A DNA stretch of 6,449 nt from Alphaproteobacteria bacterium (GCA_020630305.1 JAHDBQ010000051.1:1-6449), one strand, 5' to 3'. Positions 1-6,371 are shown, counted from the stretch's first letter. Numbers and translations are program-made. Notes: generated from the letters alone by a model not told the origin.

Positions 1-1
1 A

Positions 2-181
2 TTTTATGGAATATTAGATAATGAAATGCTATTTAAGCTTACAGCAACTGAGTATATTATAAAAACGTTATATGCAGTAATTGCTCTACCATTGATTTAT
101 GGTGCATCCTCTTACTTGAAGAAAAAGGATGGGGTGGATTATTATGATCACAGCACCAAGTTTAATCCATTTTCATTTTAG
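2..181 (+). CDS. yhhQ: Queuosine precursor transporter (YhhQ/VUT family), C-terminal 59 residues, 5' end outside window
   Basis: Frame 2 is open from the window edge to a TAG at 179-181, giving 59 residues. A hydrophobic segment at about local residues 18-38, starting at the EYIIKTLYAVIALPLIYG stretch, would be the last membrane helix. It is followed by a lysine-rich turn (KKK) and a tail reading GVDYYDHSTKFNPFSF. Alphaproteobacterial members of the COG1738/DUF165 family of inner-membrane queuosine precursor transporters typically end in a similar D-x-x-T-x-F-N-P-F tail, and the call rests on this recognition. The family imports preQ0/preQ1 or related precursors for tRNA queuosine modification. 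No start can be assigned because most of the gene lies upstream of the window. It converges with the next gene, with 18 nt between the two stop codons. The family call is fairly secure, but the substrate is inferred from the family. Confidence 0.78.
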   Translation, partial: FYGILDNEMLFKLTATEYIIKTLYAVIALPLIYGASSYLKKKDGVDYYDHSTKFNPFSF

Positions 182-203
182 TATAGTAATTTATTAATAC
201 TAA
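178..203. terminator. AT-rich hairpin spanning both convergent stop codons (weak terminator candidate)
   Basis: TTAGTAT (178-184) and ATACTAA (197-203) are perfect 7-nt inverted arms. Between them TAA (187-189) can pair with TTA (194-196) around a TTTA loop, leaving a 2-nt bulge. The arms contain the transporter stop codon (179-181, +) and the stop of the opposing gene (202-200, -). Neither side is followed by a T-tract and the stem has almost no GC, so a role as a bidirectional terminator is possible but weakly supported. Confidence 0.25.
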
Positions 204-709
204 TAATCTGATATCCCAAATAGTTCATCCGCTGCCAGGGTTAGATTATTTTTTTGCTGAACGCTTGGCTCCCAATCATTATCAATCAGCTGAGAAGGGT
301 ATGTTAATGTTGCTAAAGGGTAATTTGAGAAATCAATAAAGTTAAAATCAATATTAGTGAAATTTAAATCCATTGCTTCGCAAAAAGGAGAAAGATTATC
401 TTGTGGATTAGTCTTGGTTGGTGTGTTAGCTTTCTCATTTGCTTTGAAGTTATCATCTGCATCATTTAGTGTATTTTCTTCTGCTGTTTCTGCATCTTCT
501 GCTGAAAATTTTATTTTTTTGCACTCTAATTCATGAATATCGGGCTGTAATTCAAATTTTCTTTTTATACTAAATTCTTTGCTTAGTCCTTTTTTATCAT
601 CGTTATCATTGTTTGTACTTGTTCTGGATACTGAGTCTTTCTCTGATTTTTTAAAAGCAGTTTTAAGTGCTTTATTTTCTTTTTTTGCTTTTGATCTGGT
701 GATCGCCAT
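200..709 (-). CDS. Unrecognised 169-aa, charged, largely disordered-looking protein with nuclear-localisation-like motif
   Basis: I do not recognise a family. The protein has a basic N-terminus (residues 4-24 rich in K/R), an Asn/Asp run near 33-38, and a basic pair of clusters, RK at 50-51 and KKIK at 64-67, separated by 12 residues as in bipartite nuclear localisation signals. An acidic Ala/Glu/Asp stretch follows (70-86), then a Lys/Thr/Asn linker, an acidic-aromatic segment at 114-127 (DLNFTNIDFNFIDF) and an acidic C-terminus ending DELFGISDY. KKIKF at 64-68 also fits the RVxF docking pattern for protein phosphatase 1. I see no signal peptide, membrane segment or enzyme motif. Only two cysteines are present (63, 110). 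The start is ATG at 709-707, preceded by a GAGAAAG ribosome site at 718-712 and a near-consensus promoter about 35 nt upstream. Together with an uninterrupted reading frame this argues for a real gene. A host-directed effector is a hypothesis; a lineage-specific protein of other function is equally possible. Confidence 0.72.
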   Translation of the reverse strand: MAITRSKAKKENKALKTAFKKSEKDSVSRTSTNNDNDDKKGLSKEFSIKRKFELQPDIHELECKKIKFSAEDAETAEENTLNDADDNFKANEKANTPTKTNPQDNLSPFCEAMDLNFTNIDFNFIDFSNYPLATLTYPSQLIDNDWEPSVQQKNNLTLAADELFGISDY

Positions 710-745
710 ATCTTTCTCAATGGAATATTAATTACTACCGCAGGC

Positions 746-774
746 ATTATAAGGTAAAAGTTAAAGGTCGTCAA
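746..774 (-). promoter_or_regulatory. Near-consensus sigma-70 promoter of the 169-aa gene
   Basis: Read on the minus strand, TTGACG (774-769) and TATAAT (751-746) are separated by exactly 17 nt. This matches the -35 consensus at five of six positions and the -10 consensus at all six. The expected transcription start near 739 leaves a leader of about 30 nt before the ATG at 709. It is the strongest promoter-like site in the window and serves only the divergent small gene. Confidence 0.8.
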
Positions 775-873
775 TTGATATTTTTTAAATATTATGTAGT
801 TTTGTTTTATTAATAACTATATTAAAGAGCAGGCGTTTAAATATTGAATTTTAGCGTTTTTTTGAAAAAATGC

Positions 874-901
874 TTGCTAAAATGAATATTGCTGTTATTA
901 T
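874..901 (+). promoter_or_regulatory. Candidate promoter of the rimP-nusA-infB-rbfA operon, extended -10
   Basis: TTGCTA (874-879) lies 16 nt upstream of TATTAT (896-901). The latter is preceded by TGT (893-895), giving an extended -10 of the TGn type. The predicted start near 908 would give a leader of about 72 nt that ends in the intrinsic terminator just before rimP. The -35 matches consensus at only four positions, and AT-rich DNA offers alternatives such as TATATT at 909-914, so the exact site is uncertain. Confidence 0.45.
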
Positions 902-938
902 GTGGTTCTATATTTTTTAATGTAGTTTGACTTTTTTT

Positions 939-966
939 GGGTGGGCCAGCTGGCCTGCCTTTTTTT
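939..966 (+). terminator. Strong intrinsic terminator in the rimP leader (probable attenuator)
   Basis: A 9-bp stem (939-947 with 952-960, including a few G-U pairs) closes an AGCT loop. Its core, GGCCAGCTGGCC (944-955), is a perfect palindrome, and it runs directly into seven T residues (960-966). It is the most GC-rich patch in an otherwise AT-rich region. No + strand gene lies between it and the transporter end at 181, and it stops 13 nt before the rimP ATG. It therefore lies inside the operon leader, not behind an upstream gene. Premature terminators ahead of rimP operons are known in other proteobacteria (the rimP-leader element of Gammaproteobacteria). No clear competing antiterminator helix is visible in the short leader, so the control mechanism is unknown. 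Confidence 0.85.
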
Positions 967-979
967 ATAGAGGATTTTT

Positions 980-1465
980 ATGGAAAAAAAGGTTGCTTCT
1001 TTGATAGAAGAAGCTATAAATGACTTAGGCTTTGGGCTTGTGCAGGTTAAGATGCGAGGCTCGGAAAATAAAGTTGTAGAAATTTTGATCGAAAGAGAAG
1101 ATGGTGAAAAGGTTCAAGTGGGTGACTGTCAACTTGTGAGTCGTAATATATCTGCAATCTTAGATGTTGAAGACGCGATCTCTGGGAAGTATTTCCTTGA
1201 AGTTTCTTCTGCGGGTATTGAACGCCCATTGGTTAAGCCTGAGGATTTTGTTCGTTTTACTGGCAGAGAGGTTAAGCTTCGTCTTTATGAAGCCTTAAAC
1301 GGTAACCTTAGTTTTAAAGGTGAGCTTCTTGGGATGCAAGAAGATACAGTAAAGTTGAAATCAAAAAATATTGAGCTGTCATTTGAATATAGCAATATAA
1401 AGAGTGCAAAATTAGTTTTGACTGATAAATTATTTAGAGAATTATTAAATAAAAACAAAAAATAA
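980..1465 (+). CDS. rimP: Ribosome maturation factor RimP
   Basis: This 161-residue protein has the length and layout of RimP, the cytoplasmic factor that binds the free 30S subunit and helps late assembly around S12 and the central pseudoknot. The N-terminal alpha/beta domain covers roughly residues 1-80, including VEILIERED (33-41) and the conserved CQLVSRNIS-type helix (50-58). The family hallmark EVSSAGIERPL (74-84) leads into the SH3-like C-terminal domain (about 85-155). The ATG at 980 is preceded by AGAGGA (969-974) at good spacing, and the leader terminator immediately upstream leaves no room for an earlier start. It is the first gene of the operon, with nusA starting 15 nt after its stop. 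The C-terminal tail is lysine/asparagine-rich. The identification is secure. Confidence 0.96.
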   Translation: MEKKVASLIEEAINDLGFGLVQVKMRGSENKVVEILIEREDGEKVQVGDCQLVSRNISAILDVEDAISGKYFLEVSSAGIERPLVKPEDFVRFTGREVKLRLYEALNGNLSFKGELLGMQEDTVKLKSKNIELSFEYSNIKSAKLVLTDKLFRELLNKNKK

Positions 1466-1480
1466 TAAGAGAGTTTTATT

Positions 1481-3004
1481 ATGGATAATAATGCGAAAGC
1501 TGAAATTTTACAAATTGTTGATGCAGTTTCCAGAGAGCGTGGTGTTGCTAAAGCAAATTTAATTACTGCGATGGAGCAGGGTATTGAAATTGCTGCTCGT
1601 AAGAAATATGGTCTTGAGCAAAACATCAATGCTACAATTGATCAAAATACTGGAAAGATCAGTCTATTTAGAGTTAGGAAAATTGTAGAAGAGGTGGAAA
1701 ATACATTCCAGGAAATCACTCTAGACGAGGCTCTGCTGCAAGAAGCGGACGCAGTTCTCGGTGGTGAAATTTTAGAGCCATTACCACCGATTGATCTTGG
1801 TAGGGTTGCAGCGCAAACAGCAAAGCAAGTTATTGTTCAGAAGGTTGGCGAAGTGGAAAAAGAAAGCCAGTATGAAGATTATAAAGACCGTATGGGTGAT
1901 ATCCTAAACGGTACAGTTAAAAGAATTGAATTTGGAAATATTATTGTTGATGTTGGCAGGGCGGAAGCTATGCTGCATAAAAGCCAGCAAATTAGAGGCG
2001 AAATGTTCAAGGTTGGTGATAGGGTAAAAGCTTATGTTCAGGACGTTAGACGTGAAAATAGAGGGCCACAAATTTTCCTCTCTAGAACTGATGATAATTT
2101 CTTAAAGAAATTATTTGAAATGGAAGTGCCGGAAATTTATGATAATATCATCGAAATTAAGGCTGTTTCTCGTGAGCCAGGTTCTAAGGCAAAAATAGCT
2201 GTATATACAAATGACTCGCTACTAGACCCTGTTGGTTCATGTGTTGGTGTTAAAGGTGCAAGGGTTAGATCGATTACTGCCGAGCTTGCTGGCGAGAAAA
2301 TCGATGTTATAAAGTGGGACTCAAATTTAGCGCAATTTGTTATCAACGCAATGACTCCTGCAGAAATTAGTAAAATTGTATTTGACGAAGAAAATAATCG
2401 CGTAGAAACAATCGTTGTGAATGAAGATCAGCTGAGTCTTGCTATTGGTAGAAGAGGACAAAATGTGCGTCTTGCTTCAAAAGTAACAGGCTGGAGAATC
2501 GACGTAATGACAGAGGAGCAAGAGTCTAGCCGCCGCAGCGAAGAATTTACTAATAATACTGAGCTGTTTGTTAAAGAGCTCGAAGTTGAAGAAGTTATGG
2601 CTCAGCTATTATGCTCTGAAGGCTATAACTCAATTGAGCAGATTGCCTATGCAGAAGATAGTACACTAGCTGGCATTGAAGGTTTCAGTGATGAGCTAGC
2701 TGCTGAACTTAAAAATCGCGCTGTTATATACATTGAGTCTCAGAATGCTGAAGTTATTGAAAGCTTGGAGAAGCTGGGTGTAGAGCAAGAGCTTCTTGAT
2801 GTTCTTGATCTACCGGCTGAATATATCTTAAAATTAGCTGAATATGGCGTTAAGACTCTTGAAGACCTTGCTGAAATTAGCACATCTGAATTTGCAGATG
2901 TTGTACCTGGAAACGTATGTCCTGCTGAGAATGCAGCTAATTTGATTGCATATGCTAAAGAACAATCATCACAGCAAGATACTTCTGAAGCAGGTGATGC
3001 TTAA
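1481..3004 (+). CDS. nusA: Transcription termination/antitermination factor NusA
   Basis: The 507-residue product has the full proteobacterial NusA architecture. The N-terminal RNA polymerase-binding domain spans about 1-135 and begins with the typical long helix region MEQGIEIAARKKYG (31-44). The S1 domain is at about 138-203 (GTVKRIEFGNIIVDVG at 144-159). KH1 carries the GVKG loop (256-259) and KH2 the GRRG loop (323-326) within AIGRRGQNVRLASK. Two C-terminal acidic repeat/helix-hairpin-helix units follow at about 362-425 and 426-495. NusA binds elongating polymerase and nascent RNA, enhances pausing and intrinsic termination, and takes part in antitermination. The start is ATG at 1481 with an AAGAGAG ribosome site (1467-1473). 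Two C-terminal repeats, as in E. coli, contrast with the shorter NusA of Gram-positive bacteria. In E. coli NusA represses its own operon; the terminator before rimP would suit similar feedback here, but that is inference. Confidence 0.97.
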   Translation: MDNNAKAEILQIVDAVSRERGVAKANLITAMEQGIEIAARKKYGLEQNINATIDQNTGKISLFRVRKIVEEVENTFQEITLDEALLQEADAVLGGEILEPLPPIDLGRVAAQTAKQVIVQKVGEVEKESQYEDYKDRMGDILNGTVKRIEFGNIIVDVGRAEAMLHKSQQIRGEMFKVGDRVKAYVQDVRRENRGPQIFLSRTDDNFLKKLFEMEVPEIYDNIIEIKAVSREPGSKAKIAVYTNDSLLDPVGSCVGVKGARVRSITAELAGEKIDVIKWDSNLAQFVINAMTPAEISKIVFDEENNRVETIVVNEDQLSLAIGRRGQNVRLASKVTGWRIDVMTEEQESSRRSEEFTNNTELFVKELEVEEVMAQLLCSEGYNSIEQIAYAEDSTLAGIEGFSDELAAELKNRAVIYIESQNAEVIESLEKLGVEQELLDVLDLPAEYILKLAEYGVKTLEDLAEISTSEFADVVPGNVCPAENAANLIAYAKEQSSQQDTSEAGDA

Positions 3005-3055
3005 AGGCTTGATGGGCATTGTCTTGCTGCTTGTATAAAGCTCGTCCTTAATGGA

Positions 3056-3082
3056 TTGACTATAGAAGTAATTAGGCATAAT
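3056..3082 (+). promoter_or_regulatory. Weak internal promoter candidate ahead of infB
   Basis: The 125-nt gap between nusA and infB contains TTGACT (3056-3061) and CATAAT (3077-3082). Each has five consensus matches but the spacing is only 15 nt. A TAATAA two nucleotides later gives 17-nt spacing with a poorer match. The gap is unusually wide for this operon (rimP-nusA is 15 nt, infB-rbfA overlaps), which makes a secondary promoter plausible. No intrinsic terminator is visible in the gap. Confidence 0.28.
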
Positions 3083-3129
3083 AATTTGTAAGAATATAAA
3101 TTATTTATAAATTTAGAAAATTAGGAAAA

Positions 3130-5691
3130 ATGACAGATAATAAAGACGAAAAAAAATCAGCTAAAAAGCTATCATTAGGAGGTTCTAAACTAAGTTTAGG
3201 CCCTAGAAAAGGTTCGTTGCCTAAAAAAATGACAGGCTCTGTTGTTGTTGAAGTAAAGCAAGGAAGGGCGTCTGGTGGAAGCCTTTCCTTGAATAAATCT
3301 AAAGCTCCTATGAGCTCTTCTGAGAGCGCAATGTCTAGTAGAAGGCTTGATGCCCTAAAACGTTCAAAAGATTTGGACTTGGGCGCTGAAGCGAGCAAAG
3401 TAAGCACTTTAAGTAAGCTGCTTGAAATAAATAAGAAGCCTGAAGAAGAGATAACGAAGAAAGTAGAAATAGCTCAAGATCTAGAAGAAGTGCAAACTGA
3501 GAGTGAGGTATTTTCAGAAGATAGTTCTAAAGAAAATAAGAATGGCCAAGGTTCTGATAGAGATAAGAGTGCAGCAAGAACTGACGGCAAAGGCCAGGAT
3601 TCTAAAAACACTAGAGCTGAAGCTTCAGAAAGAAAAGAGCGTAACAATGCAAATCCTCAAGCTGCTGCTCCTTCTTCTAGCAAGCAAGAGCAAGCTCGTA
3701 GCGTTTCAAAACCAAAACATTACACTATTGTAGAAGAAAAGAAGAAAGAGGAGAAGGCTGCTCCATCAAAGCCAAAAACTACAGAGCCTAAGAAGCTGAA
3801 AAAATCTGATATTATTAATATGCTTCATGGTGACTCTGGCAGCGCGCGTGAGAGAACAAGGTCGCTTGCGTCACTCAAGAGAGCAAGAGCAAAAGAGCGT
3901 CGTAAGAATGTAGGTGAGGTGAAAGTAGAAAAAGTATACCGTGATGTGATAGTACCAGAAGTGATTACAGTTGCTGAGCTTGCTAATAGAATGACTGAGC
4001 GTGTTGCAGACGTAACCAGAGAGCTTATGAAGCTTGGCGTTATGGCAACTGCAAATCAGTCAATAGATGCAGATACTGCAGAGCTTATTGTAACTGGATT
4101 TGGTCACACGCTTAAAAGAGTTAAAGAATCAGACATTGAAAATGTATTGATTGATGCACATGAAAATCCTGAAGATGAATCTCCAAGAGCACCAATCGTT
4201 ACTATTATGGGCCATGTTGACCATGGTAAAACCTCTTTGCTTGATGCGCTTAAGTTAACTGATGTTGTTAGCGGTGAAGCGGGTGGTATTACTCAGCATA
4301 TTGGTGCATATAGCGTTACTATGACTGACGGCAGAATGATAACTTTCATCGATACTCCTGGTCACGAAGCATTCACAGAAATGCGAACTAGAGGCGCGCA
4401 AGTTACTGATATTGTAGTTATTGTTGTAGCAGCGGATGACGGAATCAAGGCGCAAACAATAGAGGCAATAAGCCATGCAAAGGCTGCAGAAGTACCGATA
4501 ATTGTGGCGATAAATAAAATAGACAAGCCGGAAGCGGATATTGAAAGAGTTAAGACAGAGCTTCTTAGTCACGAATTGATTCCTGAAGATCTAGGCGGTG
4601 ATATAATTACAGTTGGTGTTTCTGCAAAAGAAAAACTAAACCTAGATAAGCTAGAAGAAGCGATTTTACTGGTTGCTGAAATGCAGGAGCTAAAATCAAA
4701 TTCCAAAACTACAGCATCTGGAGTTGTTGTGGAGTCTAGAGTTGACCCTTCTAAGGGAGCTGTTGCAACTGTTATAGTTCGAAAAGGAACTCTAAAGAAG
4801 TCAGATATCTTAATGGCAGGGACCACATTTGGCCGTATTAGGCGTATGTCAAATGACAAAGGGCGCTCTGTTGCAGATGCTGGACCTTCTACTGCCGTTG
4901 AAGTTTATGGACTATCTCAGGCGCCTTCTGCAGGTGATGTATTTAATGTGGTGGAGTCAGATAAACAAGCAAGAGATATTATTGACTACAGATTAAGAAA
5001 GAAAAAAGAGCTGCAAGTAACCGCTTCAAAAACAAGTTTAGAAGATCTTTTCTTGAAAGCTTCTGGTGATGGCAAGGTAAAAGAATTACCTATGATTATA
5101 AAAGGTGATGTGCATGGCTCAATTGAAGCAATCATAACTAGCCTTGACAAAATCAAAAGCGATGAGGTTAAGGTTAAAGTCTTGCACAGCGCAGTTGGTG
5201 GAATTACAGAATCTGATATTGCGCTTGCAAATGCATCTGGCGCGATGGTGGTTGGTTTTAATGTAAGATCTAACAGCGCCGCTGCAGACCAAGCATCGCG
5301 TGATAAAGTTGATGTTAGATATTACTCAATTATTTACAATCTGCTAGATGATATAAAAGCAATCATGAGCGGTATGCTTACACCTATTATCAGAGAAGAA
5401 TATATCGGGTCTGTTGATATTCGTGAGGTATTTAATATCACAAAAGTTGGCAAGATTGCTGGTAGTTATGTGACTAAAGGCGTTATTATGCGCGGGGCAG
5501 GGGTAAGGCTGCTTAGAGATAATGTGGTAATTCACGAAGGTAAACTTAAAACTCTAAAGCGCTTCAAAGAAGATGTGAAAGAAGTAAAAGAAGGCTTTGA
5601 ATGTGGTATAGCATTTGAAAGATATGATGATATTAAAGTTGGTGATTCAGTAGAGGTGTTTAAAATTGTCGAAGAACAAAAGAAGCTTTAA
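3130..5691 (+). CDS. infB: Translation initiation factor IF-2
   Basis: This 853-residue GTPase brings fMet-tRNA to the 30S subunit and promotes 50S joining. Residues 1 to about 265 form a low-complexity Lys/Ser/Glu-rich extension that opens with repeated SLGG/KLSLG motifs. An IF2_N-type domain follows at about 273-330 ([14 protein letters not shown]). The G domain starts near 353 with G1 GHVDHGKT (361-368), G2 [10 protein letters not shown] (385-394), G3 DTPGHEAF (408-415), G4 NKID (462-465) and G5 SAKE (498-501), all intact. Domain II is at about 525-620, domain III begins at [13 protein letters not shown] (656-668), and the C-terminal initiator-tRNA-binding region covers about 750-853. ATG 3130 has AGGA at 3123-3126, only 3 nt away, which is a short spacing. 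Neither a ylxR (DUF448) nor an L7Ae-like gene lies between nusA and infB, unlike many free-living alphaproteobacteria. The last 26 nt overlap rbfA. Confidence 0.98.
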   Translation: MTDNKDEKKSAKKLSLGGSKLSLGPRKGSLPKKMTGSVVVEVKQGRASGGSLSLNKSKAPMSSSESAMSSRRLDALKRSKDLDLGAEASKVSTLSKLLEINKKPEEEITKKVEIAQDLEEVQTESEVFSEDSSKENKNGQGSDRDKSAARTDGKGQDSKNTRAEASERKERNNANPQAAAPSSSKQEQARSVSKPKHYTIVEEKKKEEKAAPSKPKTTEPKKLKKSDIINMLHGDSGSARERTRSLASLKRARAKERRKNVGEVKVEKVYRDVIVPEVITVAELANRMTERVADVTRELMKLGVMATANQSIDADTAELIVTGFGHTLKRVKESDIENVLIDAHENPEDESPRAPIVTIMGHVDHGKTSLLDALKLTDVVSGEAGGITQHIGAYSVTMTDGRMITFIDTPGHEAFTEMRTRGAQVTDIVVIVVAADDGIKAQTIEAISHAKAAEVPIIVAINKIDKPEADIERVKTELLSHELIPEDLGGDIITVGVSAKEKLNLDKLEEAILLVAEMQELKSNSKTTASGVVVESRVDPSKGAVATVIVRKGTLKKSDILMAGTTFGRIRRMSNDKGRSVADAGPSTAVEVYGLSQAPSAGDVFNVVESDKQARDIIDYRLRKKKELQVTASKTSLEDLFLKASGDGKVKELPMIIKGDVHGSIEAIITSLDKIKSDEVKVKVLHSAVGGITESDIALANASGAMVVGFNVRSNSAAADQASRDKVDVRYYSIIYNLLDDIKAIMSGMLTPIIREEYIGSVDIREVFNITKVGKIAGSYVTKGVIMRGAGVRLLRDNVVIHEGKLKTLKRFKEDVKEVKEGFECGIAFERYDDIKVGDSVEVFKIVEEQKKL
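5652..5658 (+). promoter_or_regulatory. Strong ribosome binding site deciding the TTG start of rbfA
   Basis: AGAGGTG sits inside the infB coding sequence, with GAGGTG matching the anti-Shine-Dalgarno sequence, 7 nt before the TTG at 5666. It is the best ribosome site in the window. It supports a start that would otherwise be doubted and implies that rbfA is translated by ribosomes already on infB or reloading there. Confidence 0.75.
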
Positions 5692-6058
5692 GCTTAAAAC
5701 GCGCGAGCAACCGCAATCTCAAAGGCAATTGCAGGTTTCGCAAGGGATACATCGCAGCCTAGTTGAGTGCTTTACCAAAAGCAGTAGTAAGCTGGGCCCT
5801 AGGCTATATGATTCTCCTCTTAGTATTACAAAGGTGAATATTAGTCCTGACTTAAAAATTGCTAATTGCTTTTTTCTACCATTTAATACCAATCTTTCAC
5901 CAGATGAAATCCTAGATGCAATTGAAGAGTCGCGCTTTGTAATTCGTAATTTCGTTACTCGCCAAGTGAATTTGAAATACTCGCCACAGATAAATTTCTA
6001 TTATGATTCCGGTTTTGAAAACTCTCAAAAAGTTGAAGAGCTATTGAAGAAGGGCTAG
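5666..6058 (+). CDS. rbfA: 30S ribosome-binding factor A, RbfA, TTG start overlapping infB
   Basis: The 130-residue product resembles RbfA, the single-KH-domain factor that binds the 30S neck near 16S helix 1 and assists late maturation and cold adaptation. Recognisable features are the N-terminal helix with [12 protein letters not shown] (25-36), the strand [21 protein letters not shown] (start 50) and the C-terminal [12 protein letters not shown] (106-117), equivalent to the P-x-L-x-F-x-x-D element. The AxG kink that replaces GxxG in the E. coli protein reads S-R-F here (89-91). From memory, alphaproteobacterial homologues also vary at this point, so I do not treat it as a defect. The only plausible start is TTG at 5666, because no in-frame ATG exists anywhere in the frame. 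The start overlaps infB by 26 nt and has a strong ribosome site, indicating translational coupling. The first 22 residues are basic and look like a disordered tail. truB does not follow. Confidence 0.92.
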   Translation: MSKNKRSFKLKTREQPQSQRQLQVSQGIHRSLVECFTKSSSKLGPRLYDSPLSITKVNISPDLKIANCFFLPFNTNLSPDEILDAIEESRFVIRNFVTRQVNLKYSPQINFYYDSGFENSQKVEELLKKG

Positions 6059-6082
6059 GGGTAGAGCTTTGATGCTGTTTGG

Positions 6083-6098
6083 CGAGCACCATTGCTTG
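6083..6098 (+). repeat. Imperfect hairpin just after rbfA
   Basis: CGAGCA (6083-6088) pairs with TGCTTG (6093-6098) around CCAT, with one G-U pair. Beyond a G-G mismatch the helix can extend a little (6078-6081 with 6100-6103). It is followed by TTTCATAAG, too few T residues for a convincing terminator. It is the first of a series of hairpins in this tail and occupies the same relative place in direct-repeat copy A as the 6240-6260 palindrome does in copy B. Confidence 0.4.
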
Positions 6099-6112
6099 GC
6101 GGGTTTCATAAG

Positions 6113-6148
6113 ACTTTCAGCGCAGTAAAATGCAGCTAGTGTAATGAG
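6113..6148 (+). repeat. Diverged direct repeat, copy A
   Basis: This segment aligns without gaps to 6270-6305 at an offset of 157 nt, with 25 identical positions of 36. Shared blocks in register are ACTTTCA (6113-6119), GTAAA (6125-6129), GCTAGT (6135-6140) and ATGAG (6144-6148). Several of the differences are transitions. A hairpin-forming segment flanks each copy on each side. Confidence 0.55.
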
Positions 6149-6151
6149 CAA

Positions 6152-6178
6152 GATCTCGGATCAAGGTCCGCCGATGAC
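6152..6178 (+). repeat. GATC...GATGAC palindromic element, degenerate copy
   Basis: The element begins GATC (6152-6155) and ends GATGAC (6173-6178). CGGA (6157-6160) pairs with TCCG (6167-6170) around TCAAGG, and ATC (6153-6155) pairs with GAT (6173-6175) across a small internal loop. It shares its end motifs, in opposite orientation, with the element at 6237-6261, indicating one short palindromic repeat family. Its arms carry mismatches, so it looks decayed. Confidence 0.55.
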
Positions 6179-6236
6179 AGAGTTTGCATGGACCTGTGAA
6201 TTCAACATTTCTGGCAAATATCTACCTAAGAATAGC

Positions 6237-6261
6237 GTCATCCTGAACTTGGTTCAGGATC
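6237..6261 (-). repeat. GATC...GATGAC palindromic element, intact copy in inverse orientation
   Basis: ATCCTGAAC (6240-6248) and GTTCAGGAT (6252-6260) form a perfect 9-bp stem around TTG. On the minus strand the element reads GATC, palindrome, GATGAC, which is the reverse orientation of the copy at 6152-6178, 58 nt away. Read on + it translates as VILNLVQDL, a string I recognise as a common spurious peptide from a dispersed bacterial repeat. A genome-wide interspersed family is therefore likely, but copy number cannot be judged from this window. Confidence 0.7.
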
Positions 6262-6269
6262 TCAAAAAA

Positions 6270-6305
6270 ACTTTCAATACTGTAAATAATGGCTAGTATG
6301 ATGAG
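6270..6305 (+). repeat. Diverged direct repeat, copy B
   Basis: This is the partner of 6113-6148, spaced by exactly 157 nt and aligned without gaps. It is followed at 6311-6326 by a weak TGAC/GTCA hairpin in the place where copy A has the degenerate GATC element. The hairpin-spacer-hairpin layout is therefore similar in both copies even though the arms differ in sequence. Confidence 0.55.
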
Positions 6306-6371
6306 ATTCCTGACCCGCGTCCGTCAAAAACTTATTTAAACTACCTACGCACTCTTTAAAAAAACTTGGCA

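Noticed and set aside
583..774. Minus-strand 63-codon frame overlapping the start of the 169-aa gene
   Set aside because: It overlaps the better-supported frame, would need to start upstream of the consensus promoter's expected transcript start, and has no ribosome site.
927..955. TTGACT at 927-932 as the -35 of a rimP promoter
   Set aside because: At 16-18 nt spacing the expected -10 falls in the GC-rich terminator stem, which has no TATAAT-like sequence.
1285..1629. 114-codon minus-strand frame across the rimP-nusA junction
   Set aside because: It is antisense to two certain genes, with no promoter or ribosome site and no recognisable protein.
3503..3733. 76-codon + strand frame within infB
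   Set aside because: It is a shadow in the low-complexity Lys/Glu/Ser-rich part of infB, in another frame, with no initiation signal.
4255..4859. Two long minus-strand frames opposite the infB G domain and domain II
   Set aside because: They lie antisense to strongly conserved IF2 coding sequence and have the composition expected of reversed codons.
5930..5945. Loss of the AxG kink motif in RbfA (S-R-F at residues 89-91) as a sign of degeneration
   Set aside because: The rest of the protein is intact, and from memory alphaproteobacterial RbfA proteins vary at this position, so it is probably lineage-normal.
6174..6296. 40-codon + strand frame after rbfA containing NSVILNLVQDLKK
   Set aside because: It starts inside one palindromic repeat and runs through the other. 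The VILNLVQDL string is the translation of the repeat, and there is no ribosome site, so it is not supported as a gene.
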